Origin: Cyanidiococcus yangmingshanensis
Lineage: Eukaryota; Rhodophyta; Bangiophyceae; Cyanidiales; Cyanidiaceae
Direction of reading: 5' to 3'
Length of the DNA stretch: 64,000 nt
Assembly: GCA_013995675.1 (NCBI GenBank)
Contig: VWRR01000017.1
Span: 1 to 64,000 of the forward strand
Both the position numbers and the translations under genes were made by a program. Under the pieces are notes generated by a model. The model saw only the letters and a program-made list of their open reading frames with translations. It searched no databases and was not told where the DNA came from. The number at the start of each line of letters is the position of its first letter. The first letter of the stretch is position 1. This document shows, in pieces, positions 41,535 through 54,921 of this stretch.

Positions 41535-42463
41535 ATCCTTGGAATAGAACGTGGCCCATCTACTGGACAGAACTTTGAGCATCGCCAGTGGCCAAAACTT
41601 GAAGCCATGCCTTAAAGAAGAATGGTTACTTGGAGGCCATCTCCAGTCAAGTGCTTGCGTTTGTATTTCGATCCGCTGAAGGTAGCGTCTCGACATTCGC
41701 GCGAAAACTTATCGGGGTAGAGGCCGTACCCCGTGACGCATCATCGGAAGAGCCACGAGTCCTCATGCCCTGGAAAGCAATTGAATGGAAATGTTCAGCG
41801 AGATGACCACTTTGGAAAAGCAACCCGTCGTTTATGGTACTGACAACATACGCTTTCGTTCGGGTAGGGTCTCTAGCGCTCAATGGTACCCAGGGCGCCA
41901 CGATAAATTCTATCGTCACTGCTGCAAACAGTCTCACCAGACTGGGGCTACGTACCTAGGCGGTCTCTTGTTCTTGAGGCTCGTGATCGATGCTCCCTCA
42001 ACGACTCGGCCCGAAACGTCCCGGATCAAGCGTTTACGATACTGCGCCGAGAAAGCCAGAACGCTCCTTTCCGAAACCTGATGCTCCGCGATTTTTCTCA
42101 TCACGCTTATCTATTGATTTCCTTCTAACATTCTCTATTTTCTTTCCACGTACTATGCTCGAGCAAAAGGCATAGCATCTAGGGCGCACGCTCGAGGCGG
42201 TACGAGCCTCCAAGCCAGCGCAAGCAAAAGCATCGCTTCCGAACTCAACGCCAAAAAGATGATTGCGCCTGATCACTTCTAGTAAAGAAGATTTTGAAGA
42301 AAAGTTCTATCTCTACATCGCTTCATAACGCATCGTCCGGCAAACACAATGAAACAGTCGTTCCGTCAATGAACCATGATCGCGGAGCCGCGTCCAGACC
42401 GCCCTAGCCAGGCTCAGGGTTCCGTTCCAGGCTGGCAACGAGAAAGCGCTGGGCAACCACCTC
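41535..42463. other. Intergenic, nothing recognised
   Basis: This lies between two genes in tandem on the plus strand. Small open frames are on both strands, with no domain or repeat. Confidence 0.4.
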
Positions 42464-44385
<1,922 letters not shown>

Positions 44386-45540
44386 GAGGCATGCCAGTGG
44401 AGAGCATGGAAAGCTCATTAGGATTTTGGATAGGTGGTAGATTGTTCGCGCTGGTTCGCGCTCATGGCCTTTTCGCAGGAGGCCATTGCGCGCGCAGAGT
44501 GCTTGGCATGGGGAAACACGAGGAATTTCATGCGACTTGGGCGCTGAACCTGTTCACTGAAAACCGCGAGAATCGCTAAACTTGTTCGGCTCTGGATCGT
44601 GAAACGTCTCGGGTCTTTGGTACGCGCGCACCTGTGCGACTGCTACCGATGAGTGCAAGATCCAGGCGAACAACCATAACGCGAACTGGGGTCGAACGAT
44701 TGGTTCGGCTCGCCAGCTCGGCCAGTCTGGACGTTATCTATGCATTTTGCCGCCGCTGGAAGGTACGTTCCAGCCATTCGTGGCAGAATCAGCTCAAGTT
44801 CTCTCGCAAAGTAGCGCGACCGTTGCACTTGGTCGTTCCCTGCTGATAGGGTCGAGGAGTCGTTGTGAACGACGGATCTGGTGCAGAACGTATCACAGCG
44901 TTTCATGCGCGTACGTGAACTCGTTGGAGTAGGTCTTCGCTGTTGGCAAGCGAGTGCGCCTAAACACGACGCGCATGCTGAAGCGGGTTCGGGAGGGCGC
45001 GCGTCAGTACCCTCTCCAGATTCGTGCTCATTCTTTTTGCACCCAGATTTGGTTCCCGTAACGACGGCGCTTCGTATTGCCGTTTCATTCTGCAGAGGCG
45101 CAAAAACCCAGGTGCTTTCCTCGAATAGAGGAGCCATTTGGTCGATTGCACCAGTCAGCGTCGACTTGGAGAGGACTCTAGCAAAGCAGCTTGTTGATGT
45201 AGCATGCCCACCAGGCACTGGTCCGCTACGATGCGGATGTCGTTGCAGGACGAGCTGCACCTCTGTTCGGGCAAAGGCACCTTGCGCGTGCGCTGGCATG
45301 CGATGATGAGCCCTATTTCGTGAAAACCAGAGCTAGTGATCTCGCGTTTTCCCCTGGAGCTGCCATGAAACTTTTATGAGCAGCCCTTGAAGACCGCTAG
45401 CCCAATTCTTATCTTGCCACGTTCAGTCGCTGCATTGATGCAACAAAAGGCGGTCGCAACGGATGACCAGGACTTGCAACGCATCACCGGATGATGCTGT
45501 CGGATCAAGTGGCCGATGCAAAGGAGGTTTGTGCGACACC
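44386..45540. other. Intergenic with ambiguous open frames
   Basis: A 218-residue open frame on the minus strand (44643-45299) and plus-strand frames of 70 and 141 residues overlap here. None has a domain or clean start. One may be real, but I cannot choose between them. Confidence 0.3.
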
Positions 45541-47286
45541 TCAGAGGATCTGCGTGTAAAAGAGCAACCACTTGCCGCTCTGCACGTAGCTTCGGTATTC
45601 TGATGGTGGAACGCGCACGACTCGCTCACAAAAATGCTCAGTTGAAGAGCCAAAGACGGCAGCGAGGTCCAGCGATCGCCATTGGGCCGGCGTCAATTGC
45701 GATTTGGCAAAAGCATAGCGGGGGATCAGATGACGTTCTAGGTCCTTGCCCAAAAAACCGGGTACTGCTTGAAGCACATCAGCAAGCGACTGGCCCAAAA
45801 CTTGTCTGCAAAATTGCAGGTGAGGTAGCAACCGCAGGCCCAGATCCGGCTCGGGTTGTCCATGGCGACCGGTTAGCGGCAGGAGCGATGGCACATACGC
45901 CATGCACCGTCGAGCATCGGCTGGGCTAAGACCGCCTTCACTGGTAAGAAATCCAAATAACAGATGCGGTCGTGTTTGGAAAAACTGCGGCACATGGGTC
46001 GCGAAGGCTGACAATGCTGGATCGTCATGTTGGAAGCCAACAATGTCGATCAAAATCGACCTGAAAGCACCCAAGTCCTTGTCAAGGCTCGCCTCTAATA
46101 CGGTGGGCGTGTTCAAAAGACACCGTCGCATATCCGATACCCCAAACTGCATTCTGAGATAATCAATACGTGGCTGCATCGTCTCCTCTGTGTCCAAAAT
46201 AAGCGCCGGCGGAAAGCGCACCACAAGCCTGGCCACATCGCGTCGACGAGTTGCCCTCGCATGCTTCGGTGAACCGGACTCTCTCGCAGCAACCGGCTGC
46301 AATTGACGATCAAGCCAGTGGATCTGTGATGCGAGCGACGCTGGGGAACGCAACAGCAGCTGCGGCACACGCGAAAGCACGTGCGCAGTCTCGCGAGCAT
46401 TGCAGCCAACTTGATCGCGAACGAAGCACACCATGGTGGCGATCGACGTCCGTGGATGCCACAGAATCGGAGGCCGCTTCGCAACCGCACGCGCAAGTTG
46501 ACGTGGACTGAATGCCGGCGTGTCCAGTTCAGACCCAGGTCGAACGGCGTCACGTTCCTCACTGTTGTCGTGGAAAGTTTCATCAGGGACGTGACCATCA
46601 GGCGCGAGCGTTTCAGTCGTGCTCCCGAACTGCGATGCGATTTCATCATCATCGTCCAGAGCGCGACTGGTTGGTCGTTTCCGACGCCCCCGCCAGGTCA
46701 AGTAGCTCGCGTTCTGACGCAATAACGCAATTGTCTGCTCAAAGATCTGTGGGGCGTGCCGCACAACTCGACGAATTTGTGCATCGGTGAGACCAAGTTC
46801 GGTGCTGAGAAACTGAATCAATGGCAGCGCTTGCTCCTTCAGAGATAGCTGCAGAATCTGAGGTCGTTTGTGGATGATGCGTCCGGCATCCTCAACGGAA
46901 AGTCCAAGCCCACGCAAGAACTCAATCACTTTCTCCACCAGCTGGGCAGTTGTGAAAGCCATCTCTTGTCGTGGTGACCTCTCCGGCTCATATTTTCGAA
47001 CGAGCTCCTCAACCAGTTTTTCTGCTGCAGATTGAGCGGTGTTTTCGCCAAGTCGGAGCATCCATAGGGACCTGTTCGTGCTCAGCGCGCGTCCAGAGCA
47101 GCACCGCTGGGTCACTCCTGCCACTGGGGCCTTGTTCCACCTCAGGGCCGGAAAACCGGCGGACCACAACCTCGGGGTAGCGAGTCTTTGTGGGTCTATC
47201 TTTGTTGAACATGGACTTGAAGATCGGGCGGTTCGTTGTTGTGCGAACAGCGGCGCAACGTACCCCGGCGCGTGCGTGTCCGACAT
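45541..47286 (-). CDS. mTERF-family organelle protein
   Basis: mTERF proteins are helical-repeat nucleic-acid binders that act in transcription, splicing or ribosome assembly in mitochondria and plastids. The 581-residue product has successive mTERF-like helical repeats: VIEFLRGLGLSVEDAGRII, KRPQILQLSLKEQALPLIQF, STELGLTDAQIRRVVRHAPQ, RAVAKRPPILWH, AHVLSRVPQLLL, LVVRFPPALIL, LRMQFGVSDMRRCLLNTPTV and MAYVPSLLPL. The pattern of a proline-ended helix every 30-40 residues is characteristic. The frame extends upstream to a TTG, and the first ATG at 47286 (MSDTHAPGYVAPLFAQQ) is chosen. About 90 residues of basic, Ser/Arg-rich leader fit organelle import, but which organelle cannot be told. Two acidic or polar insertions lie between repeats (about residues 190-255 and 330-350). 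It is the first of three minus-strand organelle-expression genes. Confidence 0.87.
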   Translation of the reverse strand: MSDTHAPGYVAPLFAQQRTARSSSPCSTKIDPQRLATPRLWSAGFPALRWNKAPVAGVTQRCCSGRALSTNRSLWMLRLGENTAQSAAEKLVEELVRKYEPERSPRQEMAFTTAQLVEKVIEFLRGLGLSVEDAGRIIHKRPQILQLSLKEQALPLIQFLSTELGLTDAQIRRVVRHAPQIFEQTIALLRQNASYLTWRGRRKRPTSRALDDDDEIASQFGSTTETLAPDGHVPDETFHDNSEERDAVRPGSELDTPAFSPRQLARAVAKRPPILWHPRTSIATMVCFVRDQVGCNARETAHVLSRVPQLLLRSPASLASQIHWLDRQLQPVAARESGSPKHARATRRRDVARLVVRFPPALILDTEETMQPRIDYLRMQFGVSDMRRCLLNTPTVLEASLDKDLGAFRSILIDIVGFQHDDPALSAFATHVPQFFQTRPHLLFGFLTSEGGLSPADARRCMAYVPSLLPLTGRHGQPEPDLGLRLLPHLQFCRQVLGQSLADVLQAVPGFLGKDLERHLIPRYAFAKSQLTPAQWRSLDLAAVFGSSTEHFCERVVRVPPSEYRSYVQSGKWLLFYTQIL

Positions 47287-48199
47287 GGGACTCGAGCGTT
47301 CACCCTTGCACGCTGTCCCTAGAACGCGGCGTGTTCGATCAAACGCTATGTCTATAAAACACCTGTCGCTCAATCCTAATCAACACTTTCAGGAGTGCGG
47401 CTAAGCAGGGAAGCTTCTTCCGAAATGTAGGTCCTGAACTGACCAGAGCGCAATCGTTTCGGACAAAGCGAGTCACGTCCAGTTCATGACACGCACGCGA
47501 CTTGGTGTTCCATGCCTGCGCGTGCGTGTCGCTGCATCAGTCTGAGCGCGGCGATCCCTGAATCGATGCGTTCGTCGATCAACGATCCGTTCTATGAATG
47601 CACGCATGCACTTTCGTGTAGATGTCTGAATCGGTGAGTATAGACATACTTGCCGTATTAGGAAAACACGCATGTAGTTTCTCATCATTCTATAAATCCA
47701 TGGATAGAGATCCCTGAATCGACGTGTTCAGACATCTATCTCTCCATGAATCGGTGTGTATAGACATACTTGCCGTATTATAAAAACTTGCATGCAATTT
47801 CGTGTCGTTCCGTTTATAAACGATCACCTAACATCGGAGATGGATGCGAATGGAGATCAAGTCAGGCCAATGTCGTTCGAGAACCTGATCTCAAGCGCAG
47901 AGACACCTGAGTGGGAGAACGCTTGCCGAACCCATGCGCTGTATACAGCGTGCGTGTGCATCCAGGCGCAAGGGACTCGCTTGCCATGCTCGATGACGAG
48001 TTTGGCAGTAGACGACTGTAGACACCATTTCCAGAGCAACCTATCGGCACGCAGCCGGTCTATGAAACTCCTAACTTTCGCGATAATCAGAGTCCCAGTA
48101 ACTAGAACCATATGCCGACGCCGCCATGGAACCCATGAGAACGAAAAGCTCAGGCCTCGGCCAGTTCAGATCAACAGACGAACAGCATCCAACCGCTCG
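47287..48199. other. Intergenic with local tandem repeats
   Basis: Apart from the 120-bp repeat described separately, nothing is recognised. A plus-strand open frame (47756-48580) overlaps the 3' end of the formyltransferase gene and shows no domain, so it is probably spurious. Confidence 0.4.
47550..47825. repeat. Degenerate 120-bp direct repeat
   Basis: TGAATCGGTGWGTATAGACA followed by TACTTGCCGTATTA and an A-rich run begins at 47627 and again at 47747, 120 bp apart. The two copies are about 73 bp long with few differences. Related fragments (GATCCCTGAATCGA, TTCTATGAATGCACGCATG) lie at about 47550-47610 and 47709-47725, indicating an older tandem structure. Confidence 0.8.
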
Positions 48200-49480
48200 C
48201 TAGTTTACGGGGACACGCGTGACAGTCGGATAGGGCTCGCGCGGTCGCTCCACCGCGCGTCCTTGCAGGCCATTCCAAAACGCCCGCGCAGTCTGTGCTC
48301 GCTTTCCAGGAAGCTGCAATTCCAGGATATCGATCTGAGAGCCATCGTCACAGGTGACGCGAATGGCATCTCCAACAAGGTCAACGGTATGGATGCCGAG
48401 CGCTGCCCCAGCTTCGCGTCGAGCGAGGCGCGTGCGCAGCACCTTGAGTCGCTGGCGTCGCACCGGCTCACTCGGTCGAGCTGGATGCGGTCCGATGATC
48501 AGTTCGGTCCAGACCCCGGGCCATTCGACGAGCGCCCGTACACGGTTGTGCACAAAAAGTGCAGTTTCTCCAAAACTTAATTCGCCCTCGTGTTTCTCTA
48601 GCTTGCGCGCATATGTTGCCTGGCTGTGGTCTTGCTCCTGTACTCCACCAAGAAGTGCATCCAACTCGGCGCTTGACGATGCCTGGCCCAGTTCAGGCCG
48701 CGAGAGAATGCGTTCGATGAGGAGCTGGGTACCGAGCTCGAACAGTAGGCGGAGCAGTTCCGGAGCCTGGATGTCCTCGTCAACAGAGACCCATTCCTGG
48801 CAGAGAATCGGCCCGGCGTCCAGCTCCAATACGGTGCGAACGATGCTGACGCCAGTGCGATCAACACCATCCAGCAACGCTCGCTGAACCGGCGCTGCAC
48901 CTCGATAGCGAGGCAACAAGGATGGATGGATGTTCAGGACGCCGAGCCGCGGCACGCGCAAAAAGCGCTCCGGTAGGATCTGCCCGTACGCAGCAGTGAT
49001 CGCCAGGTCCGGTCGAAGTTCCTCTTCCCAGAAACGAAGAAACGCTTCGTCCCGAGAGAGCCGCTCCGGGGTCCACACCGGCACATGGAGTACGTCGGAA
49101 GCGTACGCGTGGGTAGGACAGGGCTGCAGCGTCTTCGAACGACCCTGTGGTGATGGCGGCTGGGCCAAGACGCCCACAACTTGAAACGGAACCCGTTGCA
49201 CTCGCAAAGTTGCTGGCTCTAGGGAAGGTGTCGGATGGGCAACTGCTGTAGGTTCTTGCCCCGTGGCTTGCGCCAGCCGAGCGAGTACCAGCTGCGCCTC
49301 GGCGGGCGTCCCAAGGAACACCAGCCGTTGAGCTGGCTCGCCTAGTCCGTTCGCACAGACCCAAGTTCGCCATAGACGTCGCCATTTCGGACTGCAACGT
49401 CGCAGGACTGCAGGCACCTGACCAAGCGTCCTCGGTCGAATCGCGAAGGAGCCCTTGGAGAACGAGCTCGTAACCCACAT
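48200..49480 (-). CDS. Methionyl-tRNA formyltransferase, organellar
   Basis: This enzyme formylates initiator Met-tRNA for mitochondrial or plastid translation. The 426-residue product has a leader of about 50 basic residues (SSFSKGSFAIRPRTLGQ, RRCSPKWRRLWRTW) and then the fold: RLVFLGTPAEAQLVLARL, LAITAAYGQILPERFL, GVLNIHPSLLPRYRGAAPVQ with the catalytic Asn and His, LLDGVDRTGVSIVRTVLELD and AGPILCQEWVSVDEDI. The C-terminal anticodon-side domain is present (ATYARKLEKHEGELSF, RVRALVEWPGVWTEL, LPGKRAQTARAFWNGLQGRA). The frame continues upstream to a TTG at 49588, and I choose the ATG at 49480. A stretch of about 40 residues (TLQPCPTHAYASDVLHV and before) is longer than in bacteria. Complete and uninterrupted. 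Confidence 0.92.
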   Translation of the reverse strand: MWVTSSFSKGSFAIRPRTLGQVPAVLRRCSPKWRRLWRTWVCANGLGEPAQRLVFLGTPAEAQLVLARLAQATGQEPTAVAHPTPSLEPATLRVQRVPFQVVGVLAQPPSPQGRSKTLQPCPTHAYASDVLHVPVWTPERLSRDEAFLRFWEEELRPDLAITAAYGQILPERFLRVPRLGVLNIHPSLLPRYRGAAPVQRALLDGVDRTGVSIVRTVLELDAGPILCQEWVSVDEDIQAPELLRLLFELGTQLLIERILSRPELGQASSSAELDALLGGVQEQDHSQATYARKLEKHEGELSFGETALFVHNRVRALVEWPGVWTELIIGPHPARPSEPVRRQRLKVLRTRLARREAGAALGIHTVDLVGDAIRVTCDDGSQIDILELQLPGKRAQTARAFWNGLQGRAVERPREPYPTVTRVPVN

Positions 49481-51841
49481 GGTCCTCGAGTGGCGCCCTC
49501 GTCCGCCGTAGGCGACAACGTTGACGCAGCGCGGTGCAGCAGCGTCACTGCGCACCCTTGCTTGTCGCCCTTCCCCGAGGCGAAGCAAGTCGCCTAGGAG
49601 GCAGCCACGCGCTCATCAACTCGTTGCAACGATGCGACGGCGTTCCGGGGAGTGTCTCGGGATCAGCGCCCCACCGCCGTCGACCGTGCGCCATGCCGCG
49701 AAAACGCACTCGGTCCGCGACCTCGTCGCCCTTTGGCGGGAGCGCAAGCACGCACGCAACAGCGGGACCCGCATCCGGATGCCATCGATGGATGCCCCAG
49801 GGATACCAACCGAGACGCTGCTTGAACAAGAAGTACAAAATCGACACAAAGTTGCACTCATGAATCCATCAGTCTCGTTATGTTGTATCAAGCTCCGTCC
49901 GGGATAATGCATACGATCTCCAGGCGTAAGCATCTTTGGACCGGAAGCAGGAGTCGGTTCTAGAATCTAGGTGACGCGTGGACGTTTGCCAGTCGATCAT
50001 GGACGAACCTGCTCGACACCATGCATGCGTGTTAAAGCACAGACTTGTAACCGCCACTTTGGGGCACTGCTGCGGACAGGAGCGCGCCAGGTAACCGCGT
50101 CAGCAGTCTCCAGCGTCCAAAGCAGGTACGCATCGCCGTCCAGGTGACGCCAACGACTGGCGAGGAACGCGACCTTCAAGGTACACAGGCATATAACGAG
50201 CCGAACGCGTCGCCATCGAGCCATGTGTGAGTGCGTCCATCGGTGCGTGCATGACGTGTCTCGGCCGCGACGAATGATCAACGGTTGCGAGAACGTTTCC
50301 TATAGACATTCGGGATGATATGAACCTATATAGCGAGTGCGCTGAGCCAATCTTGATGGGCTGCTTTATGCGCTCGTACTGTTCGCATGGCGCTGAGGAT
50401 AGAATAAAGTCATTTCTTGTGACGCGACACCGACTTGTCCAACTGATGTCATCCTGGCGTGAGTTGGCCCGACGCCTGAGAACGCGCCCAGCAAGGTCAC
50501 CTGTCAAGAATGCCGTAGCAAAGTCGTCTCGTTGGCCTCTACCGTCGACGTCTAGCATCCCGTGTTCGTTCATGAACTACGTTAACAGGGAGCAATCGCG
50601 TTCCGGTATCCAACGCGTGAGCGCTTTGAGCCAGCCAGTCCAGGTCGATCACGTCGGGCATGCGCGCAAGTCCGAGTCAAGGGTGCGAATGCACTGCAAC
50701 GATAGCAGGTTTCTAGCCACCGGTGCCCGAAGAGCCTATCTAGATACGCATCCGAGACAACCAATAGACCAGCTCAAAAGGGCCGCTTGCTTGAACGTAT
50801 CCCCAGTGTGTTCGACTGGGCCAAGTCCACAATCCTGGCATCCCGGTGTTTTTTTGGAGCATATCGGGTCACCGGGTCGTTCGTCAGGCGAGTGCCTCGC
50901 GAGTCCCCAAGCGTTCCCCTGTATGGACTATGTTTTCGCTCGATGACCTGCTCGATAGGACTATCTACGTCGTATCGCCAATAGAGACGTAAGTGGTCAA
51001 AACGGCGATGCTCCTTTCGGCCGTCAAAGAAGCGATGGACCGAACATCCGGTCCGCGTTTCGACCACCGCCGAATGGCTCGTGGCACTCGGTTGACGCAC
51101 CAGCAGCGGGCGCCTTGGATCGAGGTTCAGTGCCAGACCATGAGGCTCAGCAGTACTTGCGCTCGTCAAAGATGTATGGATGCATCGTTCTCTGTGTCCA
51201 TAAAGTGGTTGGACGGATTCAAACTCGACTCCTCGACACGAGCTTATTGCAGTGAACGCAAGAATCTGGATGGTAGCCACGGCCTCAAGTTCGCTTTCTT
51301 TTCTTCGTATTGCCTCCGAAAAGCTCTCCTGTGGCCATGTATGCTGCTTTTCGGTCATTTTTCTGGGCTTGCATCCGACCTGGTCATCCTAAAAGAAACC
51401 ACGTCCTTACGTTTGTTCGCAGAGCTATTTCAAACCATGATAGCGTATCAGATTCAGGTCCTGAGACACTGCGAGGCGCGTCCATCGGCACAGCAACCTG
51501 GGCTTCATGATGCCGTACGAGTGACCCAGTCGGGGCTGAACAAGCATCATCCAGCGGAGCGTCCAACTAGATCTGCTGGGTGGCGTCTCCGTTCCAGGCT
51601 TGGGGCCAAATTTTCGCACGAGTGTGCGGTTGCTGCCGGCTCGGTGCATCGGAGCAGTCTATCAATCGAATGAGGTGGCGCTATTCACGCTCAGATACAT
51701 CTAACTGCTGTGTTTTACATACCAAAGCCACGAAAAGGGGAAGGAGCGCATCAATGTGAACAACAAGCACATCCGATGAAGGTGACGTGTACTGGGCACT
51801 AGCATCGCCAGTCTGTTCTTTGGCTGCATCGATTCCATCCT
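49481..51841. other. 2.4-kb intergenic stretch, nothing recognised
   Basis: Open frames of about 190-225 residues occur on both strands (50320-50946 plus, 50774-51358 minus, 50993-51673 plus) and overlap each other. None starts convincingly or shows a domain. No transposase motif, terminal repeats or RNA gene was seen. One of them could be real. Confidence 0.35.
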
Positions 51842-54349
51842 CTAGGTATCTGCCTTGCGATGAGCTGCGTATGCTGCGACCAGCCGCTCATAGTCTTCCT
51901 TGACGCACGGCTCGTGACGTAGATACTCCATGGTGAATTCGCCTTTCCCTTGCGTCATGCTCCGAAGGTCGGTCGAGTATCCAAACATTTGACTAAGCGG
52001 CACGTCAGCGTCAATCACCGCGTACTCACCATCTGTCTGTGAGTTCACAACTACACCGCGGCGCTTCGTAAGGCTTCCGAGGGCGTCACCGCTATACTCT
52101 TGGGGCACTTGCACGGAGACTCGCATCCAAGGCTCCAGTACGACACCGCCAGCGAGTGCGAATGCTTTGCGAAATGCCATCAACGCCGCTGTTCGAAAAG
52201 CGATCTCATTGCTATCTACGGGGTGGCTTTTGCCATCCTGGAGCACCATGCGAACGCCCTGCACCCGATGGCCACTTAGCGCACCCTCCTGGACAGCGTC
52301 CTGAAACCCTCGTTCGATTGCAGGCACAAATTGCGGTGGAACATTATTGCCCACGAGCGCGTTCACAAACTCATTCTCAGCGGCGCGTTTGGCAGCTTCT
52401 CGATGGGCAACAAGCGCTCGGGCACTACTCTCGGCGCTCTCATTGGTCTTGGTCGCCATCTCATCGCCCGCACTTGTCGCAGGCGTCTCCAAGTCGTCAG
52501 CGCGAGCAGTCCAGAAACCTCCTTCGACGGTTGGCTCGATGTAGCCTTCGACACCAGCGTACTGGCCAGCGCCACCGCTTTGCTTCCGGTGGAGGTACTG
52601 AAACGGAGCTCGACGTGAGATCGATTCTCGGTAGTTCACTTTCGGCTGACCCACCTGACAATCGATGCCATACTCGCGACGCATCCGTTCAACATAGATC
52701 TCCAGATGAAGCTCGCCCATGCCGCTGATAATGGTCTGCTTGCTCTCGGGATCGAGATAGGTTCGAAAAGTCGGATCCTCTTTCGTGAAGCGATTGAGCG
52801 CTTTGGTGAAGTTTGTCTGGCCATCGCCCTTGCCTTGCGGCGAGATCGCTAGTGATATAACTGGCTCGGGAACCCGAATGCTCTCCAGGGTGAGCCGTTT
52901 CTCCAGACCTCGCTCATCCGTGAAGGTATCCCCAGAGGCACAGTCAAGCCCAAACATCGCACAGATATCACCAGCCGCTGCTTCCTGAATATCCTCCATC
53001 TGGTCGGCATGTAGTCGCACGAGACGAGGAACACGCAGACGCTTTCCTGTTCGTACGTTGTAGACAGTCTCGCCACGCCGTAGCGTTCCCTGATATACGC
53101 GAACATACGTAAGTTGACCGAAACGCCCATCCTCGAGCTTGAATGCCAGTGAAACCAAGGGAGCCCCAGCATCGGGTTCCAGGGGGATCCGCTGCTCGGC
53201 CTCTCCCTGCATAGCAAAACTGCGAACCTCGACCGGACTCGGTAGATAGCTCACCACCGCATCGAGCAGGGGCTGAACACCAATATTCCGCAACGCAGAG
53301 CCACAAAAAACTGGTGTGAATGAGCGCGCTATGGTTGCTCGACGAACCGCTCGATGAATCTCTTCGTCAGGTACTCGATACTCCTGCTCGATGAAGAGGT
53401 CCCCAAATCGTTCATCGACATTCGCCAAACGCTCAATAAGCAATCGGCGAGCTTGCTCTGCTTTGTGTTGCAATGAACTCGGCAAATTATCTTCAATACG
53501 TAGTTGCTCACCGTACCCGCCGTCAAAGTATATCGCTTGCTGGCGAATAACATCCACGACACCGCAGAGATCACGTTCTAGACCAATGGGAAACGTCAAA
53601 AAAGCTGCCGGCTGGTGAAGTTTCTCCATCAGCTGCTGGAGCACCCGCTCCGGGTTGGCACCTTGGCGGTCCAGTTTGTTGACAAACGTCAGCCGTGGAA
53701 CGCGGTATCGTCTCATCTGGCGGTCAACCGTGAGGCTCTGCGACTGAACGCCACTGACACCACAAAGGACCAAAATAGCACCATCCAGCACCCGCATCGC
53801 TCGCTCGACCTCGATGGTAAAGTCCACATGCCCAGGTGTATCAATGAGGTTCAAATGAAAGCCTCTCTGCCAGTTCAGGTAGGTAGCTGCTGATGCAATG
53901 GTGATCCCACGCTCACGCTCGAGCTCCATCGAGTCCATGGTTGCGCCGACCCCGTCCTTGCCCCGCACTTCGTGAATCTTTCTTATCCTACCAGCGTAGA
54001 AGAGGATCCGTTCACTAAGGGTCGTTTTCCCGCTATCGATATGAGCAGCAATCCCAAAGTTGCGTCGAGCGATAGGCGCTTGTTCGAGACCGCGCTCTTC
54101 AGACGCCTCGCGAGCTGCCTCCAGTGACATTTGTACAGCAACGTCGCTCGACTCCAGATCAGTAACCAATGGAGCTGCTTCCGTATACTGTGAACGGCTT
54201 ACACGCTGGAATCGTGATCGAAATGAGGGCAACCAGGCACTCGTCATGGGGAGTGACATCGACGCTTGGAAACGCGACCACCGCGTGACGAGGCCACATG
54301 CTGCTGATCGACCCACAAAGTGGTCCACGAAGCGATATCCCAAGCCCAT
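51842..54349 (-). CDS. Mitochondrial elongation factor G1
   Basis: This GTPase drives translocation on mitochondrial ribosomes. The 835-residue product has a presequence of about 85 residues, then [20 protein letters not shown] (G1), the EF-G1 signature [20 protein letters not shown] (G2), [20 protein letters not shown] (G3), [15 protein letters not shown] (G4), [36 protein letters not shown] and a domain IV beginning [11 protein letters not shown] and [20 protein letters not shown]. Domain V ends [21 protein letters not shown]-like, as [17 protein letters not shown]. Roughly residues 615-660 are an Ala/Glu/Thr-rich insertion inside domain IV, absent from the human and bacterial proteins I know. 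The frame opens at a TTG at 54370, and the ATG at 54349 ([11 protein letters not shown]) is chosen. Complete and uninterrupted. Divergent from the CoaE-like gene. Confidence 0.94.
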   Translation of the reverse strand: MGLGYRFVDHFVGRSAACGLVTRWSRFQASMSLPMTSAWLPSFRSRFQRVSRSQYTEAAPLVTDLESSDVAVQMSLEAAREASEERGLEQAPIARRNFGIAAHIDSGKTTLSERILFYAGRIRKIHEVRGKDGVGATMDSMELERERGITIASAATYLNWQRGFHLNLIDTPGHVDFTIEVERAMRVLDGAILVLCGVSGVQSQSLTVDRQMRRYRVPRLTFVNKLDRQGANPERVLQQLMEKLHQPAAFLTFPIGLERDLCGVVDVIRQQAIYFDGGYGEQLRIEDNLPSSLQHKAEQARRLLIERLANVDERFGDLFIEQEYRVPDEEIHRAVRRATIARSFTPVFCGSALRNIGVQPLLDAVVSYLPSPVEVRSFAMQGEAEQRIPLEPDAGAPLVSLAFKLEDGRFGQLTYVRVYQGTLRRGETVYNVRTGKRLRVPRLVRLHADQMEDIQEAAAGDICAMFGLDCASGDTFTDERGLEKRLTLESIRVPEPVISLAISPQGKGDGQTNFTKALNRFTKEDPTFRTYLDPESKQTIISGMGELHLEIYVERMRREYGIDCQVGQPKVNYRESISRRAPFQYLHRKQSGGAGQYAGVEGYIEPTVEGGFWTARADDLETPATSAGDEMATKTNESAESSARALVAHREAAKRAAENEFVNALVGNNVPPQFVPAIERGFQDAVQEGALSGHRVQGVRMVLQDGKSHPVDSNEIAFRTAALMAFRKAFALAGGVVLEPWMRVSVQVPQEYSGDALGSLTKRRGVVVNSQTDGEYAVIDADVPLSQMFGYSTDLRSMTQGKGEFTMEYLRHEPCVKEDYERLVAAYAAHRKADT

Positions 54350-54921
54350 CAAGCCGTACTCAAAACTCAAGTATATCTTTGGCTGACGAAAAGAAGCTCA
54401 ACGGTCTCACAGTGTCGCCCACCGAGTTGCGTTGGCAACACTCGTCTACAGAGACCTTCTTCAAGTTGCTGAAACGCACCCAGAGGCCTTCAGCGGCAAG
54501 GAAACAACCTCGTTTTCTGATAGATGATTCGGTGCGAATTCCAATCAGATGGAGTGAGCCAGGCAAATGGGCTAGGAAACTCGTCGCAATTTGCGTTGTT
54601 CGTCTAGTCACGGTCTGGATGAAGTGTTCGGTGTCTGTCCAGAGCGTCTACACAAACACACACACAAAAGCACACCACCAGAGACGGACACCACAAAGAG
54701 ACACCGTTGACCAACTCAATGTTTCCTTCGAATGTTGCCACCCCTACTTGTATGAACCTTACACGATCTCTTGGTTTGTTCAGGCTGCTTTCAAGGTTCT
54801 TTTGCACGAACGTTTCGCTACTTCGACGGCGGCCGAAACCCAACCGCCCCTATCGACTCTCTAACGGACGTTGACTTCTGGCCGTCCAAGTCGTTCGTCG
54901 GAGCCTGAACCTCTTCAAGTT
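54350..54921. other. Divergent promoter region with CA repeat
   Basis: This lies between the divergent EF-G1 and CoaE-like genes. ACACAAACACACACACAAAA near 54651-54670 is a short CA-type run. No further element can be named. Confidence 0.4.

Noticed and set aside
48200-49588. Formyltransferase starting at the upstream TTG
   Set aside because: An ATG at 49480 gives a normal organelle leader. The same logic was used for ProDH, LpxB, mTERF, EF-G1, CoaE and the zinc-finger gene.
49997-51673. Transposon remnant
   Set aside because: No transposase motif, terminal inverted repeats or target-site duplication could be seen.
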